Source of the DNA: Riptortus pedestris
Lineage: Eukaryota; Arthropoda; Insecta; Hemiptera; Alydidae
Direction: 5' to 3'
Assembly (NCBI GenBank): GCA_019009955.1
Contig: CM032233.1
Coordinates: 14,193,501 to 14,257,500, forward strand
Length of the DNA: 64,000 bases
Part shown: positions 1-10,974 of the stretch, in pieces
Layout: every line of letters starts with the position of its first letter
Numbering within the stretch: position 1 is the stretch's first letter
Position numbers and translations under genes: made by a program
The notes under the pieces: model-generated
Database searches by the model: none
Told to the model about the DNA's origin: nothing
The model's input: the letters and a program-made list of their open reading frames with translations, nothing else

Positions 1-91
1 TAATATTAAATTGTAAAAGAGCGCAATACGGATTTTATACAACAGAAAGTCGAGAGAATCCTGTCGTCCACACTTTAAGGAGTCAAAAATA

Positions 92-409
92 ATGACTTTT
101 CCCTCATATATATGTACCAAAAAATATTGCAAAAAAAAGAACTGTTTTTTTTTTTCCAAAAATAGTATAAAACATAATCATAAAACAAGATACAAGAATA
201 TGCTTCAAACCTTCAACCACAAACATAAATATTTCCAGAAAAGTGCATCATTTAGATGCATAGAAGTAAAACTATTTAACGCTCTCCCCGAATGTATTAA
301 ATCTATTAAAAAATACTATTTGTTTAAAAATAAACTGAAGAACTTCACGAATGAAGGATGTTCTCATACACAAGATGAATACTTCCAAAACTTTTCAATT
401 ATTAAATAA
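92..409 (+). pseudogene. LINE reverse-transcriptase C-terminal tail (relic)
   Basis: The frame gives 105 residues rich in Lys and Asn. Its second half (HNHKTRYKNM, then a run reading CIEVKLFNALPECIKSIKK and LFKNKLKNF) resembles the tail after the reverse-transcriptase domain of insect LINE proteins, where an H-x-x-x-TR-x-K motif is followed by a VKL-(Y/F)-N-x-LP block and an FK-x-x-L-K block. The frame breaks before residue 1: upstream bases 1-91 lack a continuous open frame, and a poly-Lys stretch suggests a slipped reading frame. No RT catalytic core is in the window. The copy is therefore a 5'-truncated or window-cut relic. The assignment rests on motif memory and not on a search. Confidence 0.55.
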
Positions 410-471
410 AACTAGATAATATTTGTCATACAAATCGGTTTAAAATAATTTGTGGTCAGGTACATTGTCTT

Positions 472-1080
472 TTAGCAGATTTCCCTTAAAGTAAATCAGC
501 TATTGAGGTCGTTCTCATGACACGATTTTTGAAATTTTTCTTCAAATGTCCATCGATCCTACCCAGGAGATAACGAAAATGAGGTCCGTTCAAAACTAAA
601 TATATATATTTTGGTCTGTTGCCGCTCTAGCGGTCGCAATTTTTGTCTTACCGTTACCAAACTTGATATATAATAATTTTATACAAAGAGAAAGATCAAG
701 TTCGTTAACGGCTGAAATCGGTTGAGGGGGAGGGAGGGAGCGAGAGAATTTCGAAAATTCTTAATATCTCCGTTATTATGCGTCGGATCGAAAAATTGTA
801 TAGAATCAATCTTATAGTAAATGTAATTTTTTATAAATTTTGCTATGCACATTTGTTAATATCTTGATTATTAACGGAGATATTTGCATTTTTTCGTTTT
901 CGGTCTTCAGTAAAGCCCCATTCCTACTCATCTCATATTAACAATATTCTATTATGTTATGAAGCACTTTATTTGAACCTTAAATACCAAATATTGTTCT
1001 CATTGGAATTTTAAGTTTTGAGATAAATGCAAATACGTGAGAAATCTGCTTAGTTTACACAGCCCCTGCGTGACGGACTT
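472..1080 (+). mobile_element. HINE-W element, complete short form
   Basis: This non-autonomous element of about 609 bp has the full architecture. TTAGCAGATTTCCC with its palindromic partner is at the 5' end. A short AT tract lies near 600-618, followed by CTCTAGCGGTCGCAA. The 3' end has the inverted subterminal repeat, a stem-loop (ACACAGCCCCTGCGT, one mismatch) and the tail GACGGACTT. There is no coding capacity. It is flanked by T-runs at both ends. It represents the short 3'-block variant (subfamily 1), in which the block reads AAATACCAAATATTGTTCTC. Confidence 0.75.
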
Positions 1081-1225
1081 TTTAATGTGGGAAAGTTAAT
1101 CATCATTCATAAAGGTGGTCATCCTTTAATAAATTTGCATAGTAATAAATAAACAAAAGGGAATGTTATATATTTAAGGTTGTATTAAGATTGTTAATGA
1201 AACAACTATATTGTATATAATTATT

Positions 1226-1765
1226 TAAATTGATAAATGTTATATTATGTATTTTTAGAATTTGACCTAATTGCATAACGAATGTATTATATGAGTATAA
1301 ATGTTATATTATCTACTTTTAGAATTTGACTTAATTGCATAACGAATGTATTATATGAGTATAAATGTTATATTATGTATTTTTAGAATTTGACCTAATT
1401 GCATAACGAATGTATTATATGAGTATAAATGTTATATTATGTATTTTTAGAATTTGACCTAATTGCATAACGAATGTATTATATGAGTATAAATGTTATA
1501 TTATGTATTTTTAGAATTTGACCTAATTGCATAACGAATGTATTATATGGTTATAAATGTTATATCATGTATTTTTAGAATTTGACCTAATTGCATAACG
1601 AATGTATTATATGAGTATAAATGTTATATTATGTATTTTTAGAATTTGACCTTATTGCATAACGAATGTATTATATGAGTATAAATGTTATATTATGTAT
1701 TTTTAGAATTTGACCTAATTGCATAACGAATGTATTATATGAGTATAAATGTTATATTTATAAAG
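1226..1765 (+). repeat. 64-bp tandem satellite, about 8 copies
   Basis: The unit contains TTTGACCTAATTGCATAACG and recurs with a constant 64-bp period. Units differ by only one or two substitutions (for example CTACTTTT for GTATTTTT in the second unit, and TATCATG in one later unit). It is strongly AT-rich, and no protein is encoded. The near-identity of units implies recent amplification or homogenisation. Confidence 0.9.
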
Positions 1766-1789
1766 AATTTAATAGACCTAATATTAGAA

Positions 1790-2525
1790 AATTATTTATA
1801 GAAAACCAAAATATTTGACGCATGCTACGTTATGAAAACATTTAATGGAAATAAGCTCATTTCATGAGCTTTCGTCATTAGATTTTTTCAAAATTACTAG
1901 TCAAACATTTTTAATAATTTGATCCATAGTTTTCTATTTATTACTTTCACATTCAGGCAGGGGTGCATGCCAAATGTCGCGATTTTACTAGTCTATGTTC
2001 TAATGATACACCGAGTGTCATGGACAGATGGAGAAACACAAAGGTAAAATTATAAGTGTCCTTGTAGGTGAAAATGTAGCCTGGAAAACCTGAATTAAAC
2101 AACTCAGACACACTTCTTATTTCAATAGATCCAATTAACTAAAAGTAAAAAGTCATTAGTATTCTGAGAAGAAAAGCCTTACTCCTGAAGAAAAGTGACT
2201 TTTTTAAACCAGCTAAGCCAGCCAAGTCATATTATTTACAATTCCAGTCCTATTTCTTCAGAGAAATGTCCACAAATACGTTAAGGAGCATTATTTTGGA
2301 AATAAGTGCCTATAAAATGCTGACATAATATAAACCAAGAATAATCCGATACAAAATGAATAGAAACACAGGACTTCACCTTTGATGAACGTTTTACCAA
2401 TATGTATGCAGAAAGGATATGCCTATTATTTGACTGTAATATTTAAGGAATTGAGATTCAACACCATTAGTTTTGGTGTGGCCAACTTAGTAGGTGATTA
2501 AAATTTTTGATAAGCAATTAATATT
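1790..2525. other. Non-repetitive AT-rich interval, no gene seen
   Basis: No frame of convincing composition, no RNA gene and no recognisable repeat were found here. It lies between the 64-bp satellite and a truncated HINE-W copy. Confidence 0.5.
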
Positions 2526-2527
2526 TC

Positions 2528-2642
2528 CTCACACTGATCCGATTCCTGCCGTTAACGGAATTGATTTTCTTTTTACATAAAACGATTAAATATCGAGTTT
2601 GGTAACGATCAAACAAAAATTGCGACCGCTAGAGCGTTAACA

Positions 2643-2701
<59 letters not shown>

Positions 2702-2880
2702 TCGTGTGTGTGTGTGTGTGTGTGTGTTCGGGTGTGTGAATGTATGAGTGTGTGTATAATTTTGAATGTACCTCACTCACGTACGTCATCCCCTGGGTTG
2801 GATCGATGGGCATTTAAAGAAATCTTTCTAAACTCCCGTCATGAGCACGACCTCAATTTCCCTTCTGGGAAATCTGTTAA
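2528..2880 (-). mobile_element. HINE-W element, 3'-truncated, with (AT)n/(TG)n core
   Basis: The minus-strand copy keeps the 5' end (reverse complement of GGGAAATCTGTTAA at 2867-2880) and the core CGACCGCTAGAGCGTTAAC. It is truncated before the subterminal 3' blocks. The microsatellite at 2645-2745 has changed from (AT)n to (TG)n with interspersed TTCG. Confidence 0.65.
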
Positions 2881-3428
2881 AAGACAAAAAATAAAGAATT
2901 AGCGAAATTGGTTCATCCGTTCATGCGTGATCCCGTGGCCAAGGGAAATAGGGATACATTTTTATACATATATAAATAATTTATGTGATACATTTTTAAA
3001 TTATTTATTATTATAAAGTGTATTTATATATTTTTTTATTATTTTCAGATTGAATGAGTAGTAATTGAGCAGGCTGCAGCATGGGTTTCAATATAATCAC
3101 GACTATTGTCATCCTCCTCGTAAGTAACTTTCTATTTCAATTATCTTAATTTAATTTGTGATGATATATAAAAAAAATGAAAGAATGTCTCTTACACCAT
3201 AAACCTAAACAATCCGATAATATACTAATTATCACGATATAAGATACAAAGGGAGAAACAAATTTGAAAAATATTAATTTGGACTAAGGTAACATAGAAA
3301 AAAATAAAGTAAATGCGGAAACGAGTGCTCCGAAAATTGTAATCACGAAAGAACCGATAAATATGATAAACTGAAACTTTATCACACACTATCAGTGTGT
3401 TCCAATAAATATCAGTATCAATAACAAA

Positions 3429-4095
3429 AAGTCCGTCACGGAGGGGCTGCGTAAACTGAGCAGATTTCCCGCGGGAAGTTTTACAATAGAGAAACCTACA
3501 TACTGGTAACACAACACCACAGTGTACATTAAGTGAATAAATTCCAACGGTAATAAAAAACCTCCCGACGGGAAGCGTCTGAAATGTAAACATACAGTTC
3601 TGCTCATGTCTCACTGGGCAGAAAAACAATTACTGAAATATATTAGAATATAATACACTAAATTGACTAAAAACTAATTACTATATCTAGTACTGTAATT
3701 TATAACGGATCAGAATAATTTTTATCTCGATCAATCAAATTTAAGTAGTCCAAAAACTATCCAAAAATGAAGGAAGGGCGGGTCCCGGAACATATTTGCA
3801 TGTATCTAGTATAATTAAGGTCTCTTCAAGCATATTAGGTTTTTAAGCTTCCAATAATGTGATTTATTACATAACATAGTGGTGTATATGTTTACATGAG
3901 TAGAAGTGGGGTTTCGCAGAAGGCTGAAAAAGACAAATATCTCGGTTAATATTCAAGATAGAGAATAAATGTAAATGACAATATTTATAGTGCATTTAAT
4001 TTGCAATATGATTTAATCTATACAATTTTTCTATCCGACGTATAGTAACGGAGATATTTTGAATTTACGAAAATTTCCCCCTCCTACTGGTCTTA
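3429..4095 (-). mobile_element. HINE-W element, long 3'-block variant, 5'-truncated
   Basis: It begins on the plus strand with AAGTCCGTCACGGAGG and the subterminal GCAGATTTCCC. It continues through the subfamily-2 block (AAACCTCCCGACGGGAAG) and stops near 4095, at the poly-pyrimidine CCCCCTCCTACTGGTC. It abuts a copy in the opposite orientation, so the two together form an inverted repeat centred near 4100. Confidence 0.65.
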
Positions 4096-4104
4096 TTAAT
4101 TATT

Positions 4105-4396
4105 ATTTTTTTAAATTTTATCTAAAATTTAAAGCGCTATAAATATTGTTATATACGTTTATTCTCTATCTTTAATATTAACCGAGATATTAGCATTTTT
4201 TAGTTTTCAGCCTTCAGTTTAACCATAATCCTATTCATGTCAAATTAACAATAAGCTTTTGTGTCATGAAACACATTATTGGAAGCCTAAATACCATATA
4301 TTGTTCTCATTGAACTTTTACGTATTGAGATAAATACAAATACGTGAAGCACGTGGGAAATCTGCTTATTTAACACAGACCAAGCGTGACGGACTT
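4105..4396 (+). mobile_element. HINE-W element, 3' half
   Basis: It runs from the TATAAATATTGTTATATACG core segment to the 3' terminus GCGTGACGGACTT. The stem-loop is degraded (AACACAGACCAAGCGTG). The first half is missing, and the copy is fused head to head with the minus-strand copy at 3429-4095. Confidence 0.6.
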
Positions 4397-4424
4397 TTTT
4401 TATTTTGTGACAATCGACCTAAAT

Positions 4425-4600
4425 CAACTGAGCGGCATACTGTCAGCCATTGTCTGATCTACACGGGTAGTTGAAGGACCTTGTATAACATTGTAGCCGT
4501 TGTTTTAGTTGCCTCTTAGTATTATATTTTCTTCTGATGAGGCGCCATGTGGACGCGAAACTAGTAGAGGAATAAAACTAGTTTTGATAATCACTTGTTA
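4425..4600 (+). repeat. Unidentified dispersed repeat, copy 1
   Basis: The segment around GGCGCCATGTGGACGCGAAA followed by AATAAAACTAGTTTTGATAA recurs in diverged form at 5325-5490. The CGAAACTAGT...GAATAAAA ending resembles a retroelement 3' tail, but no coding part is attached and the family is not recognised. Confidence 0.5.
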
Positions 4601-4689
4601 TTTTTCTTTTTTGTTCATCTTCCGCAATGTGTTGGGTAAGAAAATATATACTGTACAACCCCCATAGCTGATTTCCCTGAAGGAAAAGT

Positions 4690-5076
4690 GTTCTAATAAA
4701 ATGCTTCATGACACAACAGCTTACTGTTAATATGACATGAGTAAGAGTGAGGTTATACTGAAGGCCGAAAACTAGAAAATGCAAATAACTCGGTAAATAT
4801 TCAAGAAAGAGAATAAATGTATATAAAAATATTTATAGTGCATTTAATTTTAAATAGAATTAAAGAAAATAAGATTGGTTCTATACAATTTTTCGATCTG
4901 ACGTAGAGTAAGGGAGATATTTCGAATTTTTGAAAATCCGTCCTTCTAACCCCCCCCCCCCTCTCACTTGTCTGATTTTAGCAATTAACGAACTTATTTT
5001 TTAACATAAAACGATTAATTATCGAGTTTGGTAATGATCAGGCAAAAATTTTCCCCCCTAGAGATTTATCTGACAA

Positions 5077-5140
<64 letters not shown>

Positions 5141-5245
5141 GAACGAACCTCATTTTCGCCATCTCCAGGGCAGGATCAATGGAAATTTGCAGAAATTTTT
5201 GGAATACCACCTCAATAACAGATTTCCCTTAAGAAAATCCGCTAA
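4690..5245 (-). mobile_element. HINE-W element with (AT)n core
   Basis: The minus-strand copy runs from the short 3' block (GACATGAGTAAGAGTG) to the 5' terminus CCGCTAA. A clean (AT)n tract at 5082-5135 lies between the usual flanks GACAAATATG and TTTTGAACGAACCTC. The extreme 3' stem-loop is missing. A separate remnant of the 5'-terminal palindrome lies at about 4655-4690. Confidence 0.65.
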
Positions 5246-5324
5246 AATATCAGGGGTAATTAAGGATAATCGATATTTTGATGATATTGATATTTCGAGG
5301 CATATCAACCTTAAACTGGATAAT

Positions 5325-5490
5325 TGACCCGCCAAACTTTGCTAGCCATTCTCTGACAGACACGGCTAGCGGATGGTCCTATGTAATGTAGCCGCTGGTT
5401 TATTTACTTTTTAGTACTTTATTTCCTCCCGATGATGCGTCATGTAGACACGAAATTAGTTGAGAAATAAAAATGATTTTAATAATAATT
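5325..5490 (+). repeat. Unidentified dispersed repeat, copy 2
   Basis: A diverged copy of the repeat at 4425-4600, containing GATGCGTCATGTAGACACGA and AATAAAAATGATTTTAATAA. It follows the 5' end of a minus-strand HINE-W copy at about 80 bp. The first copy lies just downstream of another HINE-W terminus. Confidence 0.5.
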
Positions 5491-5502
5491 TTTTTTGTTT
5501 TA

Positions 5503-6130
5503 CAACCTCAATAGCTGATTTTCCTTGAGGAAAATCTGATGTAAATGAAAATATGGCTTTTAGATGAATTGTTACTAGTGTAAGCAGGGATTAAAATGGG
5601 CATGCTTAGACCTATCAGACGCCTCCTCTTATTTCTCTTCAGGTTATCCTCACCAAAGACGCCCGTGAAATTATAATATAAGCTTGGCAGGTATTTCTAA
5701 TAATGGCTAAGCTAACGGCGAACTAAAACTCTCTTCTCTCCAATCAATCGTAAGCTTACTTAAGAAAATGAAGATGAGTATTCCCTTTATCATAATGGAG
5801 AAGAAGGATGATTTGTTGAAAATCCCCAAGAACGGAAAACATTTTGATATCTGCAAGTAACTAAGCTCAATACAGAACTCCCCGACCTCTAGAAGTATCG
5901 TCGCGTAAAATGGATAATACCCAGGATTATACCAAGCACCGGCAACGTTTTTCTCCCAAATCCCGTCCAATTGGAGTAGATACTGATCCTTTTGGACGAA
6001 TAAATAAAGTCACATAGATTTCAGAAATCAATCAATACTCTCATTTCCTAACTGATTCCACTAATTAGTTTTTTTTTTTTTTTAAAAAATAAGTTATGAC
6101 TGTTTAAATATTTTTTTATGTAGCATACCA
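5503..6130. other. Gene-free interval with a HINE-W terminal fragment
   Basis: Bases 5503-5545 are an isolated HINE-W 5'-terminal palindrome (CAATAGCTGATTTTCCTTGA). The rest holds no recognised gene. An 87-codon minus-strand frame at 5707-5970 has no familiar motif and no support. A T-run lies at 6070-6085. Confidence 0.45.
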
Positions 6131-6145
6131 TTCATTTTGCTGTGG

Positions 6146-6149
<4 letters not shown>

Positions 6150-6217
<68 letters not shown>

Positions 6218-7036
6218 ATATGTTACGGTGGTAGACCGAAATTTGGAGAATGTCGACATACACCGGTGATGGTATTTGGTTTATGTTGACATTCACCGGT
6301 GAGGGTATTTGGTGTATGTCGACATTCACCGGTGAGGGTATTTGGAGTATGTCGACATTCACCGGTGAGGGTATTTGGTGTATGTCGACATTCACCGGTG
6401 AGGGTATTTGGCTTAAGTCGACATTCACCGGTGTGGGTATTTGGTGTACGTCGACATTCACCGGTGAGGGTATTTGGTGTACGTCGACATTCACCGGTGA
6501 GGGTATTTGGTGTACGTCGACATTCACCGGTGTGGGTATTTGGTGTACGTCGACATTCACCGGTGAGGGTATTTGGTGTACGTCGACATTCACCGGTGAG
6601 GGTATTTGGTTTAAGTCGACATTCACCAGTGAGGGTATTTGGTGTATGTCGACATTCACCGGTAAGGGTATTTGGTGTAAGTCGACATTCACCGGTGAGG
6701 GTATTTGGAGTATGTCGACATTCACCAGTGAGGGTATTTGGTGTATGTCGACATTCACCGGTAAGGGTATTTGGTGTAAGTCGACATTCACCGGTGAGGG
6801 TATTTGGTGTATGTCGACATTCACCAGTGACGGTATTTGGTGTATGTCGACATTCACCAGTGACGGTATTTGGTGTATGTCGACATTCACCAGTGACGGT
6901 ATTTGGTGTATGTCGACATTCACCAGTGACGGTATTTGGTGTATGTCGACATTCACGGGTGAGGGTATTTGGTGTATGTCGACATTCACCCGTGTATGTC
7001 GACATTCTACAGATTTCGGCCTTTCACGGTATCATA
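6150..7036 (+). repeat. 33-bp twin-palindrome minisatellite in an inverted-repeat element
   Basis: (AT)n at 6150-6213 is followed by about 23 copies of a 33-bp unit (6241-7012). The consensus unit is two abutting perfect 10-bp palindromes, ATGTCGACAT and TCACCGGTGA, plus a 13-bp linker GGGTATTTGGTGT. Because 33 is a multiple of three and the unit lacks stops, several frames on both strands stay open with 11-residue repeats. I regard these as artefacts. The array is flanked by inverted copies of a segment reading CCGAAAT then AGAATGTCGACAT (6234-6258 and, inverted, 6994-7018), which marks a discrete element around the array. It sits between the (AT)n tract and the TTAACGCTCTAG core of the HINE-W copy that continues at 7038. 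Confidence 0.85.
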
Positions 7037-7037
7037 T

Positions 7038-7490
7038 AAGTCTTTTAACGCTCTAGTGATTGCAGTTTATGCTAGATCGTTACCAAACTCAATATTTAAA
7101 CGTTTTATGTAGAACTAATGTTCAAGTTCGTTAATGGCTGAAATCCAACCAGAGGGGGGGGGGCGAGAAGGTTTAGAGGTGAGAATTTCGAAAATTCTTA
7201 ATGTTTCCGCTATTATGCGTCGAATCGAAAAATCATATAAAACCAATCTCATTGAAAATGTAATATTCTATAAATTTTATTTACCTGTTTTCTCCAGAAT
7301 ATCAAACGAGATATATACATATTTTATCTCTCGGCCATCTGTAATCAGCCACTGATACTCATGTTTTCATGAATCATTTTAACAATAAGCTGTATGATAT
7401 CACAGCCACCACTTCATTTCATGGTTAAATATGATTTTCCCATTAATGATTTTCAATGAACTCTTACTTTGTGAGATAAATACAAATTGT
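7038..7490 (+). mobile_element. HINE-W element, split by the minisatellite element
   Basis: It resumes at TTAACGCTCTAG immediately after the 33-bp array and continues through the GTTCGTTAATGGCTGAAATC segment and the short 3' block. It decays near 7490 without the terminal stem-loop. The (AT)n at 6150-6213 is the displaced core microsatellite of the same copy. Confidence 0.6.
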
Positions 7491-7607
7491 GCGATTCCTT
7501 CACCAATTAAGATTTTACGGTCTTTTCTCGAAATGTTTATTTGATCTATACCTTACTCGATATTTAATCTTTTTAGTCAACACTAAAGATCATATTTGTT
7601 ATTATTA

Positions 7608-7825
7608 GCCATGGGAGTTAAAGCGTTGATCTTAATCTCACTTGGTAAACCTAGGGTGGCGAGTTCGATTCTCGCCAGGGCAAAGGAAATTATTTAGTGA
7701 CGGAATTCATTAAATAACATCCTAAGTCCCCCCCTGGCTAGAAAAGGGTGGTGACCTGTAGATAACCCGTCCTAATTAGCCTGAGTTGCAAAACCTGGAC
7801 GTTAATAAATAATAATAATATTTGT
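7608..7825 (+). mobile_element. tRNA-derived SINE, full copy
   Basis: The head resembles a long-variable-arm (Ser/Leu-type) tRNA: GAGTTAAAGCGTTGATCTTA, then GGCGAGTTCGATTCTCGCC, which supplies the T arm and the pol III B box. A tRNA-unrelated body follows, with CCTGGCTAGAAAAGGGTGG and CTGTAGATAACCCGTCCTAA. The tail is AATAAATAATAATA. Three further copies lie at 9691, 19309 and 53608. The head is too degraded in the acceptor arm to be a working tRNA gene. Confidence 0.8.
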
Positions 7826-8155
7826 TATCGGCTGAAATCGAAGTTGGAATAGAGGGAGTATATAGGAGGGAATTCCAAATATTTCCGTTATTACGAGTGG
7901 GATCGTAAAATGTTATATAACCCATCTTGTTAAACTATTGATGTTCTACAATTGCTGTTCTATACATTTTATAATATAACTCAAATATTAAGCGAGCTAT
8001 CCGTTCATTCTTGTTTTCTGCCTTCAGCCCCCCCCCCCGCCCTTCCACCCCTTTTTCATCGGGGTTTTACAAAGACATAGAGAATTTGTGCTGGGATGAG
8101 ATCAGAAATGTGCTATAACACTTGGGGAAATTTGTTTAATTTACGCGTGAAGGAT
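7826..8155 (+). mobile_element. HINE-W related element, subfamily 4, 5'-truncated
   Basis: It starts at the ATCGGCTGAAATCGAAG segment immediately after the SINE tail. It carries a distinct 3' block (ACTCAAATATTAAGCGAG, TTCATCGGGGTTTTACA) and ends in a degraded terminus TTACGCGTGAAGGATG. The same block recurs near 9180, 38180, 55130 and 61440. Confidence 0.55.
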
Positions 8156-8159
8156 GAAA

Positions 8160-8970
8160 AAAGTTGAAAAATTATAGTGATTAGGGAACTAAAACTAAAA
8201 TAATAAATGAATTGCCACTTTAAAAAAAATGAAACCTTCTCCATTTACATAGGATCAAACAAATCAAATAAAGTCCGCAAAGAACGTTACAAGAGCGTGG
8301 AAAACTCAATTTAATTTTAGTACGCTTCTTGTCACGTATGATTTGAGACTTAATTGACGAATGTAACTTTACAATATGAATTTCATGGAATTCTTTAAGT
8401 TAAGTTAACTTTATTTTTTTATTTTTTTTTATGAATTTTAGCTCATTCTAAATTAATGCAAATATAATCCTTCCTTTCCAAGTATACACTTCATTATATT
8501 AAGTTGAGCTGTTAAATAATTTATGTGAATAGATAATTGAGTTCTAGAAATAATATAATCTTGCAATTGGCCTCAGCAGAAATAATATTTATGTTTACAG
8601 AGTAGTAAGCCACTAAAAGCCCAACAGAAATTTAAATAAATCCGCCATAGGTTTTGCCAAAATTAAAATTCATTAAATCTTCTATAATGAACCAAAAGTC
8701 AATTTAATCCCAAACAGTTAAACATTAATAAATTTCGTAATCAGGTTTGTACAGTTTGATAAGGGAATTCGAGGAACTTTCTAAATGTTCTAAGCATTTG
8801 AGTATAACATGCTTCCATAACCGTTGGTCATGTTGCTGTCATAGAACGCAGCTATTTAGTTTGAAGAAAGAATGTTTTATTTCTTAATATCTTAGGAATA
8901 AATTAAAGAAAGCCGACTCCCAACTATATTGGTCCTTCTGTATTTCTGCTCAAACTGGCGGTCAACTAGT
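8160..8970. other. Gene-free AT-rich interval
   Basis: Low-complexity AT-rich sequence. No open frame of gene-like composition, no tandem array and no match to the other repeat families of this window were found. Confidence 0.5.
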
Positions 8971-8974
8971 TCAA

Positions 8975-9363
8975 TTTTAGTAAATTCGCCTTAAGAGAAA
9001 TCAGCTATTAAGATTGTACTCCTTGCGCGATATCCAGAAACTTTCTTCAAATATCTGTCGATACAGAGGAAGAGATTCGAAAATTACTGATAAAAACTGT
9101 TATTAAGAGCTCGATCGATGAGTCGAGAAATTTTATAGAATCAGTCTTGTTAAACTATTAATTGTCTACAAGTTTTGCATTAAACATTTTCCCATAGCTC
9201 AAATGTTAAGAGAGTTATTCGTACTTTTTTGTTTTCAAACTTCAGTAAACCCCACTTCTACACATCTAATTTTTAGTTAGAAATATAAAATACTTGGTGA
9301 GATAAATTCAATAGCGCACGTGGAAAATTTACTCAGTTTAAGCAGCCCCTGCGTGACGGAATT
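8975..9363 (+). mobile_element. HINE-W related element, subfamily 4, no AT core
   Basis: It opens with a decayed 5' palindrome (CGCCTTAAGAGAAATCAGCT). It lacks the (AT)n tract and ends with GCAGCCCCTGCGTGACGGAA. At about 390 bp it is an internally deleted copy. Confidence 0.6.
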
Positions 9364-9690
9364 TTTGATTATTTTTTTAAGGTCTTGTCCTAGATAAACA
9401 ATTATCATAATGCTGATTCTGTGATAAACAAAACTGATTTCCCATGCACTGGTATATGATATGTTGAATAACCCGTTACACCATCTATTTTCTATTTCTC
9501 CCACGTTAAGAAACCTGTTTGAACAGTAATTAGTTAGACTTGAGACACGAATGTTAGTTTGAGATGCTTGGTGACTTAGGAACTTACACTGAAGACGGCT
9601 GAGTTGAAGGTTGTTTCCATAAGGCAGAAACCAGAAATATTTTTGAATTCTGGTTGTTTGCTACCAAACGTGATATTAAAACGTTACTAT

Positions 9691-9860
9691 GGCTAATTGG
9701 GACAGGTTATTTACAGGTTACCATCCTTTTCTAGCCAGGGTGGGACTAAGGATTTTATTTAAAGAGCTCATCACTAAATAAATTCCTATTGCCCAGGAGG
9801 AAATCGAGTTCGCCTCTCTTGGTTGACCACGCTTTAACTCACTCGGCTAATCTGAACCTA
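9691..9860 (-). mobile_element. tRNA-derived SINE, minus-strand copy
   Basis: Reverse-complement copy of the SINE at 7608. The body (GGCTAATTGGGACAGGTTAT, TTTTCTAGCCAGGGTGGGAC) comes first and the decayed tRNA-like head (GAAATCGAGTTCGCCTC) ends near 9860. It lies directly upstream of the LINE relic that follows. Confidence 0.7.
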
Positions 9861-9994
9861 TCATTAACTAATCATTTTAATAGTAAACTACTGTCCACCA
9901 AGTGCATTAAGTGTTACTGGGCGTACATTCATCCGGAAAATTGATGTTCCATTAACAACATAGTTTTAACTATTTCACTCTGTAATAAGGACTA

Positions 9995-10970
9995 TGATGT
10001 GTTATGGTGGGTAGGTTTGAGGAGGAACGAAGTAAAAGAAATCCAAGAATTGCATAGATATTTTATTAATAGATTATTTGTACTTCCCCAAAATACGCCT
10101 AATTATGCACTATATCTGGAGACCGAGGAAGTATCATTATTCATATTTACCGCTTCACTTCACTTGAAATACTTAGTTACGGTCTTGAACTCAAGTGATG
10201 ATACGATAACAAAGAAACTGCCATTAAATGTTATCAAGAAAATCAGCTTTCCCTCAGATGAATTTTTCAAAACCCCTATCAGTAAGTATTATAAAATTAC
10301 TTACGCAAGTACAGTCAATAGAAATTGATAAATTCAGACAAAACCTTGGCGATGCACAATTCCATGATTTATACACTCATTCAAAGAACTCTCATTTCAC
10401 TAATAATGTATGCTAAAGTAAACAATCTCCACTGTATGAGAGCAATAGCCAGAATTAGAGCAGAACCTCTCAACTTGAACAAGAAGCCTTGGATTATAGC
10501 TGACACCGCACACAGGTGACTGTGTAACCACCAGCAACCTGAAGACACCTATCACTTCCTCCCTGTTCCTCCCATTCTCCGCCAGTTCAGCCTTGCAGCA
10601 TTAGCTCCAATTACTCTCAGCAGGGATCAAGTAATAGCCATCCTTAACGGAGGGGATTACATTAACCTATATAAATATCTGAAGAGCTCAGAAGATATCG
10701 CAGGCTCCTTTGTTTTGAATTTCATTTACAGATTTAGTTGTTGTTATTACCTTATAATACGGAAACACTTATACTGTTATTATTTTTTTTCTTTTCATCA
10801 ATATTATGTAATATCACAAATTGTCATTACCATCTTTAAATATTTATATAGAAGCATGTCCTATGTATTCATTTTGAACTGTATCTATCTTACGTTACTT
10901 GTGCTAACGGTATATACCAAGCACTATTTCAATTATTACTTTCAAAATAATTGATAATTTATTGGAAAAT
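9995..10970 (+). pseudogene. LINE reverse-transcriptase C-terminal region and 3' tail, copy 1
   Basis: The first frame (9999-10328) reads LHRYFINRLFVLPQNTPNYA followed by a LETEE block. This corresponds to the L-P-R-N-T-P-N-Y-A-x-x-LETG motif found after the RT domain in several insect LINE families. After frameshifts it continues with an LCMRAIARIRAEPLNL-like block, then CNHQQPEDTYHFL, a decayed version of the C-x-x-C...ET-x-x-H-x-L zinc-knuckle region, and ILRQFSLAALAPITLSRDQV, ending near 10705. An AT-rich 3' UTR follows to about 10970. A second copy lies at 20175-20890. Several stops and frame changes make it non-functional. The RT catalytic domain is absent, as expected of a 5'-truncated insertion. 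Confidence 0.7.
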
Positions 10971-10974
10971 AAAA

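Noticed and set aside
472..1080. HINE-W as a canonical Helitron (5'-TC, 3'-CTRR, A^T target)
   Set aside because: CTAA and TC can be read near opposite ends, but the empty SINE site shows insertion within T-runs and the stem-loop is at the GGACTT end, which fits the Helentron/HINE type better.
6132..7056. Four overlapping open frames of 246-285 codons encoding 11-residue repeats
   Set aside because: They are open in several frames on both strands only because the 33-bp minisatellite unit is a multiple of three without stops. There is no start context and no unique coding sequence.
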